This document shows positions 50,503-59,933 of a stretch of DNA of 64,000 nt, in pieces. This DNA comes from Bacteriovoracaceae bacterium (lineage in GTDB: Bacteria; Bdellovibrionota; Bacteriovoracia; Bacteriovoracales; Bacteriovoracaceae). Below the pieces are notes generated by a model that searched no databases, was not told where the DNA came from, and saw only the letters and a list, made by a program, of their open reading frames with translations. The stretch spans positions 1 to 64,000 of the forward strand of contig CANFHC010000002.1 of NCBI GenBank assembly GCA_947446575.1. The letters are read 5' to 3'. The translations under genes were made by a program, and so were the position numbers. The number at the start of each line of letters is the position of its first letter. Position 1 is the stretch's first letter.

Positions 50503-52620
50503 ATGCAAATAGTGTTTTTTGCTCGAGAGTCGAATTTACTTGAGTTACTTGCTTCTCTTCAAGAGGAGACGTTGCATTTTTGGTATGGGCAGGATTTGTC
50601 TAACTTGGCTCTCAAAAGCATTGGAGTTCTCTTTTTTGATTACGATGATCCAGAGTTTGATCTCATGACTTTTCAAGATTTAATAACTCATCCTTTCCAT
50701 GAGGAGCGACAGTTCCAAATCGTCCTCTTGAGCGCTAAATTGTCGGTAAAAGAGGCTAAAAGCCTCCAAAACAAAAATAATTTCATTGAAGGGTTGGTTA
50801 GAAAGCCGATAAAGCTCAAGGATATCGAGAGTTTTGTCGAAGATTATAAGCTAGTACAATTGGAAATGAGGGTTGGCATGGATGGAGCTAAGAAAAAAGA
50901 TTTTGAAGATCCAGTGAGTGCAAAAATTCAGCGCAAGTTCGATTTGGTTTTTAAAGGAAGTGGAGCTCGTAAAATATCTGAGTCAAAAGGCTCAACTGTT
51001 TTTAATGATGGCATCGACAACGTGTTAGATGATGACGATTTTAATCTTGGCGGAGAGAGCTCTATGAGTGAGAGTGCAAAAAAACCTAGTGAACCAAAAC
51101 TTGCAAAAATTGAGCTCGATTTTGATATGGGGGGAGAGTTGGAGTTTAGTGATAGCTCTGAAGTTCCACCAATTCCTTCTGTGCCAGAGGCCAAAGATAA
51201 TCCAACTAAGCTCGCAGTTGTCCCTGATGATAACGGCCTTGATTTTAGTTTAGATTTCAGTGATGATGCAGAAGATCTACCAATAGTTTCAAATAAGGCT
51301 GAATCAGCATCAGCTGCAAAAAGTGTCGCCAATGAAAATACTGAATCCGATTCCGATTTTGAATTAGATTTTTCTAATTTGAGTGATGAGAATCCCGCTA
51401 TTGCATCCCTTGCAGGATCAGAAGTTTCTGAATTTAAAGAAACTGATGGCACAAGCGAATTAGACGCTATGTTTGATGCCGAATTAGAAAATGCAAACGA
51501 ACTCAGCGGTATTGAAAATGATGGAACACAAAAAACAATTGTTTACGATAAAGCAGCAATGCCAGATCATTCGTTGAATATATTATCAGACGATAATACG
51601 GAGAGTACAAATTCAACTGCAGACTTAATGACGACGGATGAAGCCCGTGCAAATATTGAATCAACTATCAAAGATATTTTAAGACCAAAAAATTTAGAAA
51701 GTACGCAAGAGTTTGATGTCTCGAACCTCTCTGATTCCGGTGACGAGATTGATTTTGGATCCACTGATGTAGAAAAAACGGCTAATTCCACAGGAGAATT
51801 CGATTTAAGTAATGTGGAATTTGCAGATCTAGAAGATGAAGAAGATAAAGTTCCGATGAATTTTTCTAGTCAAGTCTCCGATCCAGTTGCAAGTGCACCG
51901 AAGCCAGTTGCAACAACTTCACAGGAAGTAATTCAAAGTTTTCAAGCTCCACCGACTTCAGAATTAGAAAGATCACACACCAGTTTTGTAAGTGATGAGG
52001 AGTCAACACGTTTGCACGCGACTATTAGACAAATGCGGGAAGAGCGTGAAGAATTATTGGCGCAAATAAAAACGTTAAAGGGAGATTCCCGAGAGTTAGA
52101 ACAAGATAATTTAACATTAAAAGCGGCTTTAGATGAATCTAAAATAGAAGTTTCAATTTTAAGAAAAAGGCATATGGTTGAATTAGAAGATATTAAGTAT
52201 CGTCTTTCACTCAATGAAGAAAAGAAAGTGCAGGCCATAGAAAAAGCAAAAGTGGCAGAAGGAAAACGTGAAAAGTTGGAGCAAAGAGTTCGCATTGACT
52301 TTAATCAAGTTAAGCAAAGAGAAAAAGAACTTGAAACAAAATTAGAGATGCTCTCTATTGACGTCGATTCGCAAGTTCAAAGCCGTGATCAAAAAATATT
52401 AGAATTGAGAAGAAAAATAGACTCTTTAGAATTTAATATGGAAAATGTTTCAATAAAAGAGCAAAAATCTCAGGATGATAAACGAAAACTAGAAGATAAA
52501 TTAAACAAAATAATGAAAACACTTCGCCATTCCATTAAAAATCTAGAAGATGATATTGACCAGGTATCTGAAGACGGTCAAGATGATAAAGAGAATGGTG
52601 ACCATAGGTCAAAAGCATAA
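50503..52620 (+). CDS. Pseudo-receiver/acidic-repeat/coiled-coil protein
   Basis: A 705-residue cytoplasmic protein in three parts. Residues 1-120 look like a response-regulator receiver with FFDYDDPEF, VLLSA and VRKPIK, but the first acidic pair is missing (MQIVFFARES), so it is probably not phosphorylated normally. Residues about 150-460 are acidic with repeats such as LDFDMGG, LDFSLDFSDD, FELDFSNLSD, FDVSNLSDSG and FDLSNVEF. Residues about 490-690 form a long coiled coil. This layout recalls the Myxococcus polarity proteins AglZ and FrzS. The GGDEF gene starts 3 nt later. Confidence 0.78.
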   Translation: MQIVFFARESNLLELLASLQEETLHFWYGQDLSNLALKSIGVLFFDYDDPEFDLMTFQDLITHPFHEERQFQIVLLSAKLSVKEAKSLQNKNNFIEGLVRKPIKLKDIESFVEDYKLVQLEMRVGMDGAKKKDFEDPVSAKIQRKFDLVFKGSGARKISESKGSTVFNDGIDNVLDDDDFNLGGESSMSESAKKPSEPKLAKIELDFDMGGELEFSDSSEVPPIPSVPEAKDNPTKLAVVPDDNGLDFSLDFSDDAEDLPIVSNKAESASAAKSVANENTESDSDFELDFSNLSDENPAIASLAGSEVSEFKETDGTSELDAMFDAELENANELSGIENDGTQKTIVYDKAAMPDHSLNILSDDNTESTNSTADLMTTDEARANIESTIKDILRPKNLESTQEFDVSNLSDSGDEIDFGSTDVEKTANSTGEFDLSNVEFADLEDEEDKVPMNFSSQVSDPVASAPKPVATTSQEVIQSFQAPPTSELERSHTSFVSDEESTRLHATIRQMREEREELLAQIKTLKGDSRELEQDNLTLKAALDESKIEVSILRKRHMVELEDIKYRLSLNEEKKVQAIEKAKVAEGKREKLEQRVRIDFNQVKQREKELETKLEMLSIDVDSQVQSRDQKILELRRKIDSLEFNMENVSIKEQKSQDDKRKLEDKLNKIMKTLRHSIKNLEDDIDQVSEDGQDDKENGDHRSKA

Positions 52621-52623
52621 ACT

Positions 52624-53619
52624 ATGAACGAGTTAACTAAATTTTTAAGTGATTTTCCTTTTTTTCAGAGTGAAAAAAATTTACTCGTTCATTTAGAAGA
52701 TTTTCTTGCTCGTGAATTTCTCATTCGGCCTCTGCTCGTGTTTTCTATTCAAGATAAATTCCCAGTCATTCATTTGGATAAATGCCGTACTGTTTTAGGC
52801 AAAAGTGATCGATTACAACTCTATAGCGCAAAACTTTTAGATGAACTCATTATTAAAAGAAGTGAGCTAAAATCTATACCATGCTTAACCGTGAAGGTTG
52901 AGAATTGTTATTACTATTATTTGAATTTGGGATTAAAAAGAAATCAGTTTTATTTCACTGTTTTTTCAGCTCCAAGTGTAATTGCAACAGAAACTCTGAT
53001 TCTTATTTCTCAATTTATAGCGAGCCATTTAAAAATTATTGAAAAATTCGATGAACTTTACAAGAGTCAAGAGCTTATCCATATAGATGATGTAACTGGT
53101 CTATATAATCAAAGAAAGCTCTATAAGGATTTGCAGTCTTTAGTCGATAAATTTCAAAGTGAAAAAGATCCATTTTGCGTATTGTTTATAGATATCGATC
53201 ACTTTAAACGAGTCAACGACAATTATGGACACTTAGTGGGAACGAAACTTCTTGAGAATGTCGCTAATGATGTAAAGAGTCTTCTGCGTGATAGCGATTA
53301 CAGTTATCGATATGGGGGAGACGAGTTTGTTGTTATTCTTACTAATTCGGACGGACAATCTGGGAAGGTAGTAGGAGAGCGTATTTTAAAAAAAATTAAA
53401 TCTCGTGAATATACTTTTGATATACGAGAAGAAACAAAATCAATAAAGCTGAGCGTCTCTATTGGAGTTGCTGAATTTCCAACAGATGCTAAAAATGCTG
53501 AAGAAGTTTTAGCAATCGCCGACCGCATGATGTATGAAGCAAAAGAATCGGGGCGTGGCCTCGTTTTCAATACCCAAGATGTTTTTAAATCCAGTTTGAA
53601 AAAAGTAGTTGGGCCATAA
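52624..53619 (+). CDS. Diguanylate cyclase (GGDEF domain)
   Basis: A 331-residue protein that would make cyclic di-GMP. The GGDEF domain starts at DDVTGLYNQRKLY, has FIDIDHFKRVND and an intact RYGGDEF active site, with an inhibitory-site motif RxxD (RDSD) five residues upstream. The C-terminal ADRMMYEAK is typical. The N-terminal 145 residues may be a GAF-like sensor and have no membrane segment. It is in a three-gene run with the pseudo-receiver protein and a metallophosphoesterase. Confidence 0.93.
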   Translation: MNELTKFLSDFPFFQSEKNLLVHLEDFLAREFLIRPLLVFSIQDKFPVIHLDKCRTVLGKSDRLQLYSAKLLDELIIKRSELKSIPCLTVKVENCYYYYLNLGLKRNQFYFTVFSAPSVIATETLILISQFIASHLKIIEKFDELYKSQELIHIDDVTGLYNQRKLYKDLQSLVDKFQSEKDPFCVLFIDIDHFKRVNDNYGHLVGTKLLENVANDVKSLLRDSDYSYRYGGDEFVVILTNSDGQSGKVVGERILKKIKSREYTFDIREETKSIKLSVSIGVAEFPTDAKNAEEVLAIADRMMYEAKESGRGLVFNTQDVFKSSLKKVVGP

Positions 53620-53629
53620 GTGAGATCAA

Positions 53630-54709
53630 ATGATTATTCTGGTTATTAGTGATCTACATTTAGGCAAAGGAAAATTCTTAAAAAATGGTCAACTCAATTT
53701 GCTGGAAGATTTTTTAGAAGATGAAAAGTTTTTTGACTTTTGCGACTACTACTCTAAAGGTGAATTTGAAAAAGAAGAAGTTCATCTGGTTTTAAATGGC
53801 GATATATTAAATCTCATTCAAATTGACGTCGATGGTGTTTTTACTAATATCATTGATGACGAAGTAACTGTTCGCTCAATTGACTCCATCGTAAAAGGTC
53901 ATCCCAAATTTTTTGAAGGACTTCGTAAATTCCTGCGTGCACCTAATAAAAACATTACTTATGTCATCGGCAATCATGACTCTGGTATGGCCTTTAAAGA
54001 AGCTCAGACTGCACTGAAAAAGTATGTAGGGGATGAGTTAGACTTTTGTTTTTCTCTCAATCTCAATGGCGTGCATATTGAGCATGGACATCGTTTTGAA
54101 GTCATTAATACGGTTCCAAGTGATAAGTATTTTATGGAAGGGCCTAATGGAAAAATGATTTTAAATCTTCCATGGGGATCTCTCTTTTGCATAAATTTAC
54201 TTCCTGTTTTAAGAAAAGATCGCCCCAATATAGATAAAGTAAGACCACTGTCTTCTTATGTAAAATGGTGTTTGCTGTATGACTTCGCTTTTTTTTGGAA
54301 AATGAGTTTTCAAGTAATCAGATACCTCATTCAAAGTAATTTTGATGAATACATCAAACAAAATAGAAATTTTAAAACGACAATTACGATTTTAAAACAA
54401 ATTACAATTTATCCACTTTATGGAAAAAAAGCGAAAATGATTTTACGTCGTCATCCTAATATACACACGGTTGTTATGGGACATACTCACGTTCAAGAGT
54501 GGTTAAGATTTCCAGAGAATAAATACTATTTCAACACTGGTACTTGGAACCATATTCCTCAGTTAGATGCAGGTCTAATGGAGGCCCATAACAAATTTAC
54601 TTATGTTCAAATTAAGGTGGATAAAGAGCAAAATCTACTTTTAACAGGAACGATCAATTTATGGCAAGGGAACTGGAAGCCATTTAAAGAAGAAGTATCG
54701 GCGACTTAA
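53630..54709 (+). CDS. Calcineurin-like metallophosphoesterase
   Basis: A 359-residue cytoplasmic phosphoesterase with all metal motifs: ISDLHLG, LNGDILN, IGNHDSG, IEHGHRF and VMGHTHV. It resembles uncharacterised phosphoesterases distantly related to LpxH; the substrate is unknown. It starts 10 nt after the GGDEF gene and ends at a strong terminator, so it closes the signalling operon. Confidence 0.87.
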   Translation: MIILVISDLHLGKGKFLKNGQLNLLEDFLEDEKFFDFCDYYSKGEFEKEEVHLVLNGDILNLIQIDVDGVFTNIIDDEVTVRSIDSIVKGHPKFFEGLRKFLRAPNKNITYVIGNHDSGMAFKEAQTALKKYVGDELDFCFSLNLNGVHIEHGHRFEVINTVPSDKYFMEGPNGKMILNLPWGSLFCINLLPVLRKDRPNIDKVRPLSSYVKWCLLYDFAFFWKMSFQVIRYLIQSNFDEYIKQNRNFKTTITILKQITIYPLYGKKAKMILRRHPNIHTVVMGHTHVQEWLRFPENKYYFNTGTWNHIPQLDAGLMEAHNKFTYVQIKVDKEQNLLLTGTINLWQGNWKPFKEEVSAT

Positions 54710-54715
54710 GGCAAA

Positions 54716-54744
54716 AAAAGGCGTACTCAAAAGGTACGCCTTTT
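54716..54744. terminator. Terminator after the metallophosphoesterase gene
   Basis: AAAAGGCGTAC and GTACGCCTTTT pair perfectly around a short loop, giving A- and T-runs on both sides, so it can stop transcription from both converging units. Confidence 0.9.
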
Positions 54745-54758
54745 AAATTATCAATAAA

Positions 54759-55079
54759 TTATTTTGCAACTTTTTTCTTAGTAACTTTTTTAGCAGCTGG
54801 AGCTTTCTTAGTCGCTTTTTTTGCAACTTTCTTTTTTGATTTTTTCTTTAAAACAACTTCCACTTTCTTTTGGATTTTGTTTAACTCTTTCTTTTGCTCA
54901 GTCATGAATTTTTTTGCTTTTTTTACTTCATCTGAAACTGTTTTTTCTATTCTCTTTTCGAGATTCTTTTTTTCAGAGTGAAACTTGTCAACGATTCCTT
55001 GAACAACATGTTTTTTTCTTAGTTTTTCAATTTCATGTTTTAAGTCTTGAAATGATTTTAGCAATTGTTTTTTATTCAT
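54759..55079 (-). CDS. Coiled-coil protein with lysine-rich histone-H1-like tail
   Basis: A 106-residue, very basic protein: a charged coiled-coil part (about 1-75) and a tail of Lys/Ala/Pro/Val repeats (KKVAKKATKKAP, AAKKVTKKKVAK) like the C-terminus of histone H1 and of bacterial H1-like proteins (e.g. AlgP, HctA). It probably binds DNA or RNA non-specifically. The ribosome site is AAGGAG. It lies downstream of nadE on the same strand, 17 bp away. Confidence 0.78.
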   Translation of the reverse strand: MNKKQLLKSFQDLKHEIEKLRKKHVVQGIVDKFHSEKKNLEKRIEKTVSDEVKKAKKFMTEQKKELNKIQKKVEVVLKKKSKKKVAKKATKKAPAAKKVTKKKVAK

Positions 55080-55096
55080 GAGCTTCTCCTTAGGGT

Positions 55097-56845
55097 TTAG
55101 AGTAATTTTTTACTTATCGGAACGCGGTAACCAAATCCAAAGCTTTTAGCTTTGATTTTTATTATAGGACAAAACTGTCTGCGTTTGTACTCAGATCTTA
55201 CTAAAAGTTGAAATACTTTTAAAACTTGATCTTTGTTGTGTCCTTTTTTGATCAGGTCTTGAGGGGAGAATCGCATCGAAAGCATTGCTTCCAAGATCGG
55301 GTCGAGCAAATCATAGGCCGGAAGTGATTGAGCATCTTCTTGGTTTTCTCTAAGCTCAGCACTAGGAGGTCTTGATATAATCTCAGGTGGTATCATTTCG
55401 TTATAATTTCTATTGATATATTGGGCGAGTTCAAATACTTCACTTTTATAGAGATCTCCTAAAACCGATAAGGCACCAACGCTGTCTCCGTAAATAGTAG
55501 AGTAGCCCACAGCTATTTCGGATTTATTAGATGTATTCAAAACCATTGAGTTGGCTTCGTTAGAGCGCGCATAGATAAGTGCACCTCGCAACCGGCTTTG
55601 AATATTTTCATCGGCTAGACCTTTCATCTCAGTATGAAAACAGTCGCGGTAGCCAGTTCGAATCGCCGAGTGGATAAATTTAATCGGCATACTGGTAAGT
55701 TTTACTCCGATATTGCGACAAAAATCATATGAGAGGTCATATGAAAGTGAGCTAGAGAAAAATCCAGGCATAAAGACAGCTTCAATTTCCATCGGCGTAA
55801 CTTTTCGATCTTTTAAAATTTTAAGCAAGGCCAAAACTAATGAAGAGTCCATTCCCCCTGAAAGGGCAATTGTGTATTTAGTAATTTTATTTTTTAATGA
55901 ATAATCACTGATCCCCATTAAAAGTGCGTCTATGATTTCTGCACATTCAGCATCCTTTAAGGGCAAAAGAACTCTAGTGTCACTTGAAAGTCTAGTTGAA
56001 AAGAGATTTCCCCAACTATTTGCGCTTGAATTAAGTGATCCTGTTTTAGGGCCAATAAATTTGGGAAGCGCTAAACTTAAAAAGTCCGCTTGAAAACTTT
56101 TAGCTTGAACCACAACATTTTTTCCATCGACCACAAAACTTTTACCATCGAATAGAATTTCATCTTCAGCGGCCACGCGGTTAACGTACAAAAATGGAGC
56201 CTCTAAGTACCTAGAAATCTCCAAAGCGCGATTTACTCTTTGATCAAATTTTCCTAAGTGATAAGGGCTAGCACTTATATTGACGACCAGATCGCAATGA
56301 AGGTTCTCTTTTTCCAAATGATCTTTTAGCTGCTCGACAGGATCGAGCTCGTGTAGATGCGAAAACCACATATCTTCGCATATAAGAAGTCCAATAATGT
56401 GATTTTCAAATTGAAATATTCCGGTATTTGTCCCAGCTGTGAAATATTTTTTTTCTTCATATAGGTCATAGTTGGGAAGCAATTGTTTAGCGTAGATAGG
56501 TTTGATTTTTTTTCCAGGCTCAACTAAATACATCACGTTTTCTATAATTGTAGGTAAGCCATAATTGTCAAATTGATAAGCAAGTCCACCCATTAAGAGG
56601 GCCGTTTTCTCAGCAGATTTAAATTGACTGCTGGCCCAAAGCGAGAGATCGGCCAAAAAAGCTTGATAGTCATCAATGAAAGTTTTTTGCAGCACGAGGT
56701 CTTGTAGTGGATATCCAGTGAGAAATAGCTCTGGAAAGACGTGTAATCCTTTTTGATTTCCACTGGAAAAAGTAGTAGTAAGATATTTAAACAGAGCTTC
56801 AAAATCACCAATTTCATGGTGCGTTTGGTGAAGATTTAATTGCAT
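55097..56845 (-). CDS. nadE: Glutamine-dependent NAD+ synthetase
   Basis: A two-domain enzyme that amidates nicotinate adenine dinucleotide to NAD+. The N-terminal nitrilase-like glutaminase has Glu in VFPELFLTGYP, Lys in IYAKQLLPNY and Cys in LLICEDMW. The C-terminal synthetase has the P-loop ALSGGMDSSLVLAL and the STIYGDSVG segment. The frame opens at ATG 56857, but the ATG at 56845 (MQLNLHQTHH) is an equal or better start; neither has a clear ribosome site. About 582 aa, usual for this form. Confidence 0.95.
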   Translation of the reverse strand: MQLNLHQTHHEIGDFEALFKYLTTTFSSGNQKGLHVFPELFLTGYPLQDLVLQKTFIDDYQAFLADLSLWASSQFKSAEKTALLMGGLAYQFDNYGLPTIIENVMYLVEPGKKIKPIYAKQLLPNYDLYEEKKYFTAGTNTGIFQFENHIIGLLICEDMWFSHLHELDPVEQLKDHLEKENLHCDLVVNISASPYHLGKFDQRVNRALEISRYLEAPFLYVNRVAAEDEILFDGKSFVVDGKNVVVQAKSFQADFLSLALPKFIGPKTGSLNSSANSWGNLFSTRLSSDTRVLLPLKDAECAEIIDALLMGISDYSLKNKITKYTIALSGGMDSSLVLALLKILKDRKVTPMEIEAVFMPGFFSSSLSYDLSYDFCRNIGVKLTSMPIKFIHSAIRTGYRDCFHTEMKGLADENIQSRLRGALIYARSNEANSMVLNTSNKSEIAVGYSTIYGDSVGALSVLGDLYKSEVFELAQYINRNYNEMIPPEIISRPPSAELRENQEDAQSLPAYDLLDPILEAMLSMRFSPQDLIKKGHNKDQVLKVFQLLVRSEYKRRQFCPIIKIKAKSFGFGYRVPISKKLL

Positions 56846-56944
56846 GAACGATTCCATTGAACTAAATTTAATATAAAGATTTACCTCTTAAATTTACCAA
56901 TATAAACCTGTGAAGAAAACTTAAATTAACAAAGTCAAAAACCT

Positions 56945-57850
56945 ATGGTCGGAATCTTATTCGTTATCTTGGCTGGTCTCTTGTGGGCAATTGACACACT
57001 TATTCGCTACCCACTGCTCTATACTGGCATAAGTGCTGAGCGGATCGTCTTTACTGAGCATTTATTTCTTTCCCTTATTTTTATTCCTATACTAATCAAA
57101 GACCGTGTGCCATTTTGGCAAACTAAAATATCTTCACTTTTTTATTTTATTATTATTGGTGTTTTTGGCTCAGCCATTGGTACATTAGCGTTCACCAAGG
57201 CTTTCACTCTCATTAATCCGTCTTTAGTCATTTTGTTACAAAAACTTCAACCCATCATTTCCTGTTCTATGGCCAGTCTCTTTTTAGGTGAAAAAATGAA
57301 GCGCCCATTTCTTATTTGGGCCGGCGTTGCCTTATTAGGTGGACTACTTATTTCTTCCCCAGATATTTTGCCAGGGCTCTCACATTTTGACTTTAAGCTG
57401 GGATTTCTTTCTCAATCAGCAATGATGGGATATCTTTTAACTATGATTGCAGTAGTTAGTTGGGGAGCGTCGACGGTTTTTGGAAAAAAATTAACGGCAG
57501 ATGGTTTTAACGAAAAGCAAATTATGGGTGGCCGATTTATTTTGGGATTCCTATTTATGAGTTGCTATATTTATGCCAACCGCGGCATCGTCAATTTCGA
57601 TTGGCAGGTTATCGTTTGGGGAAAGATTCTTTTAATGGTAATATTGTCGGGGCTTATGGGGATGTATTTCTACTACCGAGGATTAAAGTCTATTTCAGCG
57701 CATGTTTGTGCCATCGCTGAAATGTTTTTTCCTTTAAGTGCTGTGACCATCAATTGGATATTTTTAGGCGCAAAACTCACTCCTGTGCAGATCGTTGGTG
57801 CAGGTTTATTAACTTTAGGATCAGCTGTCATACAGCTTAAGCATTATTAG
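56945..57850 (+). CDS. DMT-superfamily (EamA) transporter
   Basis: A 301-residue membrane protein with about ten TM helices in two EamA repeats (about 3-135 and 155-300). LFLGEKMKRPFLIWAGVALLGG and WIFLGAKLTPVQIVGAGLLTLGSAVI are the paired repeat ends. It probably exports a metabolite; the substrate is unknown. It is 14 nt upstream of the UDP-sugar gene. Confidence 0.9.
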   Translation: MVGILFVILAGLLWAIDTLIRYPLLYTGISAERIVFTEHLFLSLIFIPILIKDRVPFWQTKISSLFYFIIIGVFGSAIGTLAFTKAFTLINPSLVILLQKLQPIISCSMASLFLGEKMKRPFLIWAGVALLGGLLISSPDILPGLSHFDFKLGFLSQSAMMGYLLTMIAVVSWGASTVFGKKLTADGFNEKQIMGGRFILGFLFMSCYIYANRGIVNFDWQVIVWGKILLMVILSGLMGMYFYYRGLKSISAHVCAIAEMFFPLSAVTINWIFLGAKLTPVQIVGAGLLTLGSAVIQLKHY

Positions 57851-57864
57851 AACGGGGAAAAATT

Positions 57865-58836
57865 ATGAATAAGATCGTTTTGCCAGAATCAATGGAAGGA
57901 AAGACTATCGTAGTGGCCGGAGCTGCTGGATTTGTTCCTTCAACGCTTTGTGAGTTTTATTTAAACTTAGGAGCGCATGTTATCGGTATCGATAATTTTA
58001 TCACCGGTTCTCGCTCAAACATCGACCTGCTTTCGAGCTACAAAAAATTTGAATTTCACCAGCACAATATTTACGAACGCATTCCTAATTTCAAAGACCA
58101 AAAAATTGATTTTATCTTTTCTATGGCGAGTCCAGCTTCACCAATTGATTTCGCAATCATCCCAGTAGAAATCATGCGAGTGAATTCTGAAGGAACACTA
58201 AAACTTTTAGAACTTGCTAAAGAAAAAAACGCTCGTTTCCTTGAAGCTTCAACCTCAGAAGTTTACGGTGATCCAGAAATTCACCCCCAAAGAGAAGATT
58301 ATGTAGGTCACGTGAACCCAATTGGCCCGCGTTCTTGTTATGATGAATCTAAGCGTTTTGCTGAAGCGATGACGATGAGTTTTCATCACAAATATAATGT
58401 CGATACAAGGATTGTTCGTATCTTTAATACCTACGGACCACGCATGAGACCAAATGATGGTCGAGTTATTCCAAACTTTATTACCCAAGCGCTAAAGGGA
58501 GAAGACTTAACTGTTTACGGCGATGGATCTCAAACTCGTTCGTATTGTTTTTCTACCGATCTAGTCAATGCTATTCATAACGTTATGATGAGCAATGATT
58601 CAACACCATTTAATTGTGGTAACCCTGATGAATACACTGTCAAAGAAACGGCTGAACTCATTATAAAAATTTTGGGAAGCAGCTCTAAAGTTGCTTATCT
58701 TCCACTTCCAAAAGACGATCCAAAAAGACGCCGTCCAGATTTAGGAAAACTACAATCTGTATCTGATTATAAACCTCTTGTCAGTTTCGAAGACGGGATT
58801 AGACAAACAGCAGAGTATTTTAAAAATAATTTATAA
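57865..58836 (+). CDS. SDR-family UDP-glucuronate decarboxylase-like enzyme
   Basis: A 323-residue extended SDR most like UDP-glucuronate decarboxylase (makes UDP-xylose). It shows MASPASP, TSEVYGDP, the catalytic Tyr/Lys in SCYDESKRFAE, NTYGPRMRPNDGRV, GDGSQTRSYCFS and PKDDPKRRRPD. The NAD loop is unusual: the canonical GxxGxxG reads GAAGFVP, with Pro in place of the third Gly. It is followed 8 nt later by a glycosyltransferase-like gene, so it probably feeds a surface polysaccharide. Confidence 0.88.
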   Translation: MNKIVLPESMEGKTIVVAGAAGFVPSTLCEFYLNLGAHVIGIDNFITGSRSNIDLLSSYKKFEFHQHNIYERIPNFKDQKIDFIFSMASPASPIDFAIIPVEIMRVNSEGTLKLLELAKEKNARFLEASTSEVYGDPEIHPQREDYVGHVNPIGPRSCYDESKRFAEAMTMSFHHKYNVDTRIVRIFNTYGPRMRPNDGRVIPNFITQALKGEDLTVYGDGSQTRSYCFSTDLVNAIHNVMMSNDSTPFNCGNPDEYTVKETAELIIKILGSSSKVAYLPLPKDDPKRRRPDLGKLQSVSDYKPLVSFEDGIRQTAEYFKNNL

Positions 58837-58844
58837 AAGGCCAT

Positions 58845-59933
58845 ATGAAAGTAGCAATCACCTGCGATTATTTACTAGAGAGAAATCATTATTCTGAAAT
58901 TGTAGAAACAATTTGTGAAATTTTCCCTGAAGCAAGACTTTATTGTTTTGCTCATAAAGCTGGAGCGATATTAGGCCACATCGAACAGCGAATGATAACT
59001 TCAACTTTTTTAAGTAAAACAGTGAAGTCAGAGCGCGAATTTTATTTGCACTCTTACCAAATTCCAAGTCTCGCTAAAAATCTATTTGTTTCTTGCGAAT
59101 ATGATCTCATCGTCAATATCTCTAAGGGATTTTCCCAAGGTATAAAAAAATGTGAAAAAACCAAAGTCATCACATTTCTTTATGATTTAGGTTATGAAAA
59201 TAAAATTAACAAAACGCTACTCCAAAGAATTTTTAAGCCTTATGTCGAAAGTTGGGCGATGAAGTGTTTGAAAAATTCTGATCTCGTTGTTGTGTCTCGT
59301 CCTGATTTAAAAGAAAAACTTAAAGATATTCTCCCTAATTTAGATGTAACACCTCCGCCATTTAGAGTTTCTGATTATGCTCTTTTCCCCAAAGCAATGT
59401 TTAAACATCATTTTTTTGCGATAGAAGCTGCTGGTCTCACTTTAAAACAAGCGCGTGAGATTTCTTCATGGATGCAAGAGTGGAATTTAGAGTTTCAATT
59501 CATAGGCGTTGATGAACACCTTAATGAAATGAAAAAAGATTTCGAAAGTAATAAGTTTTTTGGAAACAAGTGCAGTGGGGAGCATGCTCCAGTTCTGGCT
59601 TCCTCTAAAGCACTAATTAGCTTTAATAATCAAGAATTTCCTAACCTTGCTTTCGCAACTATGGCGACAGGTCGTCCTGTTATTTTAGGCAATGACTTAA
59701 AAAAATGGGTTGATGGAACGGGTACTTTTTTTGCAAGTTTCAATAAAGGATCTATCAAAGCAATGATTGATGAAGTGATTGCTCGTGATCCAGAATTAGA
59801 AGGACAGAAAATTAGAGCTCATGTTATGGATTATCACGACATAAAATTTAAAGCTCAAATCAAGCGCATTTTAGCCAAATACCATGACGAAATTCACGAC
59901 AAAGCTAATTCTGACTGCGTAAGCTGCAGCTAA
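58845..59933 (+). CDS. Glycosyltransferase-like protein (GT4-type fold)
   Basis: A 362-residue protein that looks like a GT-B glycosyltransferase. The N-terminal half ends with FLYDLGYENK and SDLVVVSRPDLKEKL. The C-terminal half has a donor-site-like stretch (CSGEHAPVLASSKALISFNNQEFPNLAFATMATGRPVI, where the Glu/Pro and Gly positions fit). The sugar is unknown. It is paired with the UDP-glucuronate decarboxylase-like gene. It overlaps the convergent gene by 29 nt. Confidence 0.75.
   Translation: MKVAITCDYLLERNHYSEIVETICEIFPEARLYCFAHKAGAILGHIEQRMITSTFLSKTVKSEREFYLHSYQIPSLAKNLFVSCEYDLIVNISKGFSQGIKKCEKTKVITFLYDLGYENKINKTLLQRIFKPYVESWAMKCLKNSDLVVVSRPDLKEKLKDILPNLDVTPPPFRVSDYALFPKAMFKHHFFAIEAAGLTLKQAREISSWMQEWNLEFQFIGVDEHLNEMKKDFESNKFFGNKCSGEHAPVLASSKALISFNNQEFPNLAFATMATGRPVILGNDLKKWVDGTGTFFASFNKGSIKAMIDEVIARDPELEGQKIRAHVMDYHDIKFKAQIKRILAKYHDEIHDKANSDCVSCS

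Noticed and set aside
50928-51452. A 174-codon open frame on the minus strand, opposite the acidic-repeat gene
   Set aside because: It is a Ser/Leu/Lys-rich mirror of the Asp/Ser-rich codons of the plus-strand gene, with no ribosome site or family resemblance.
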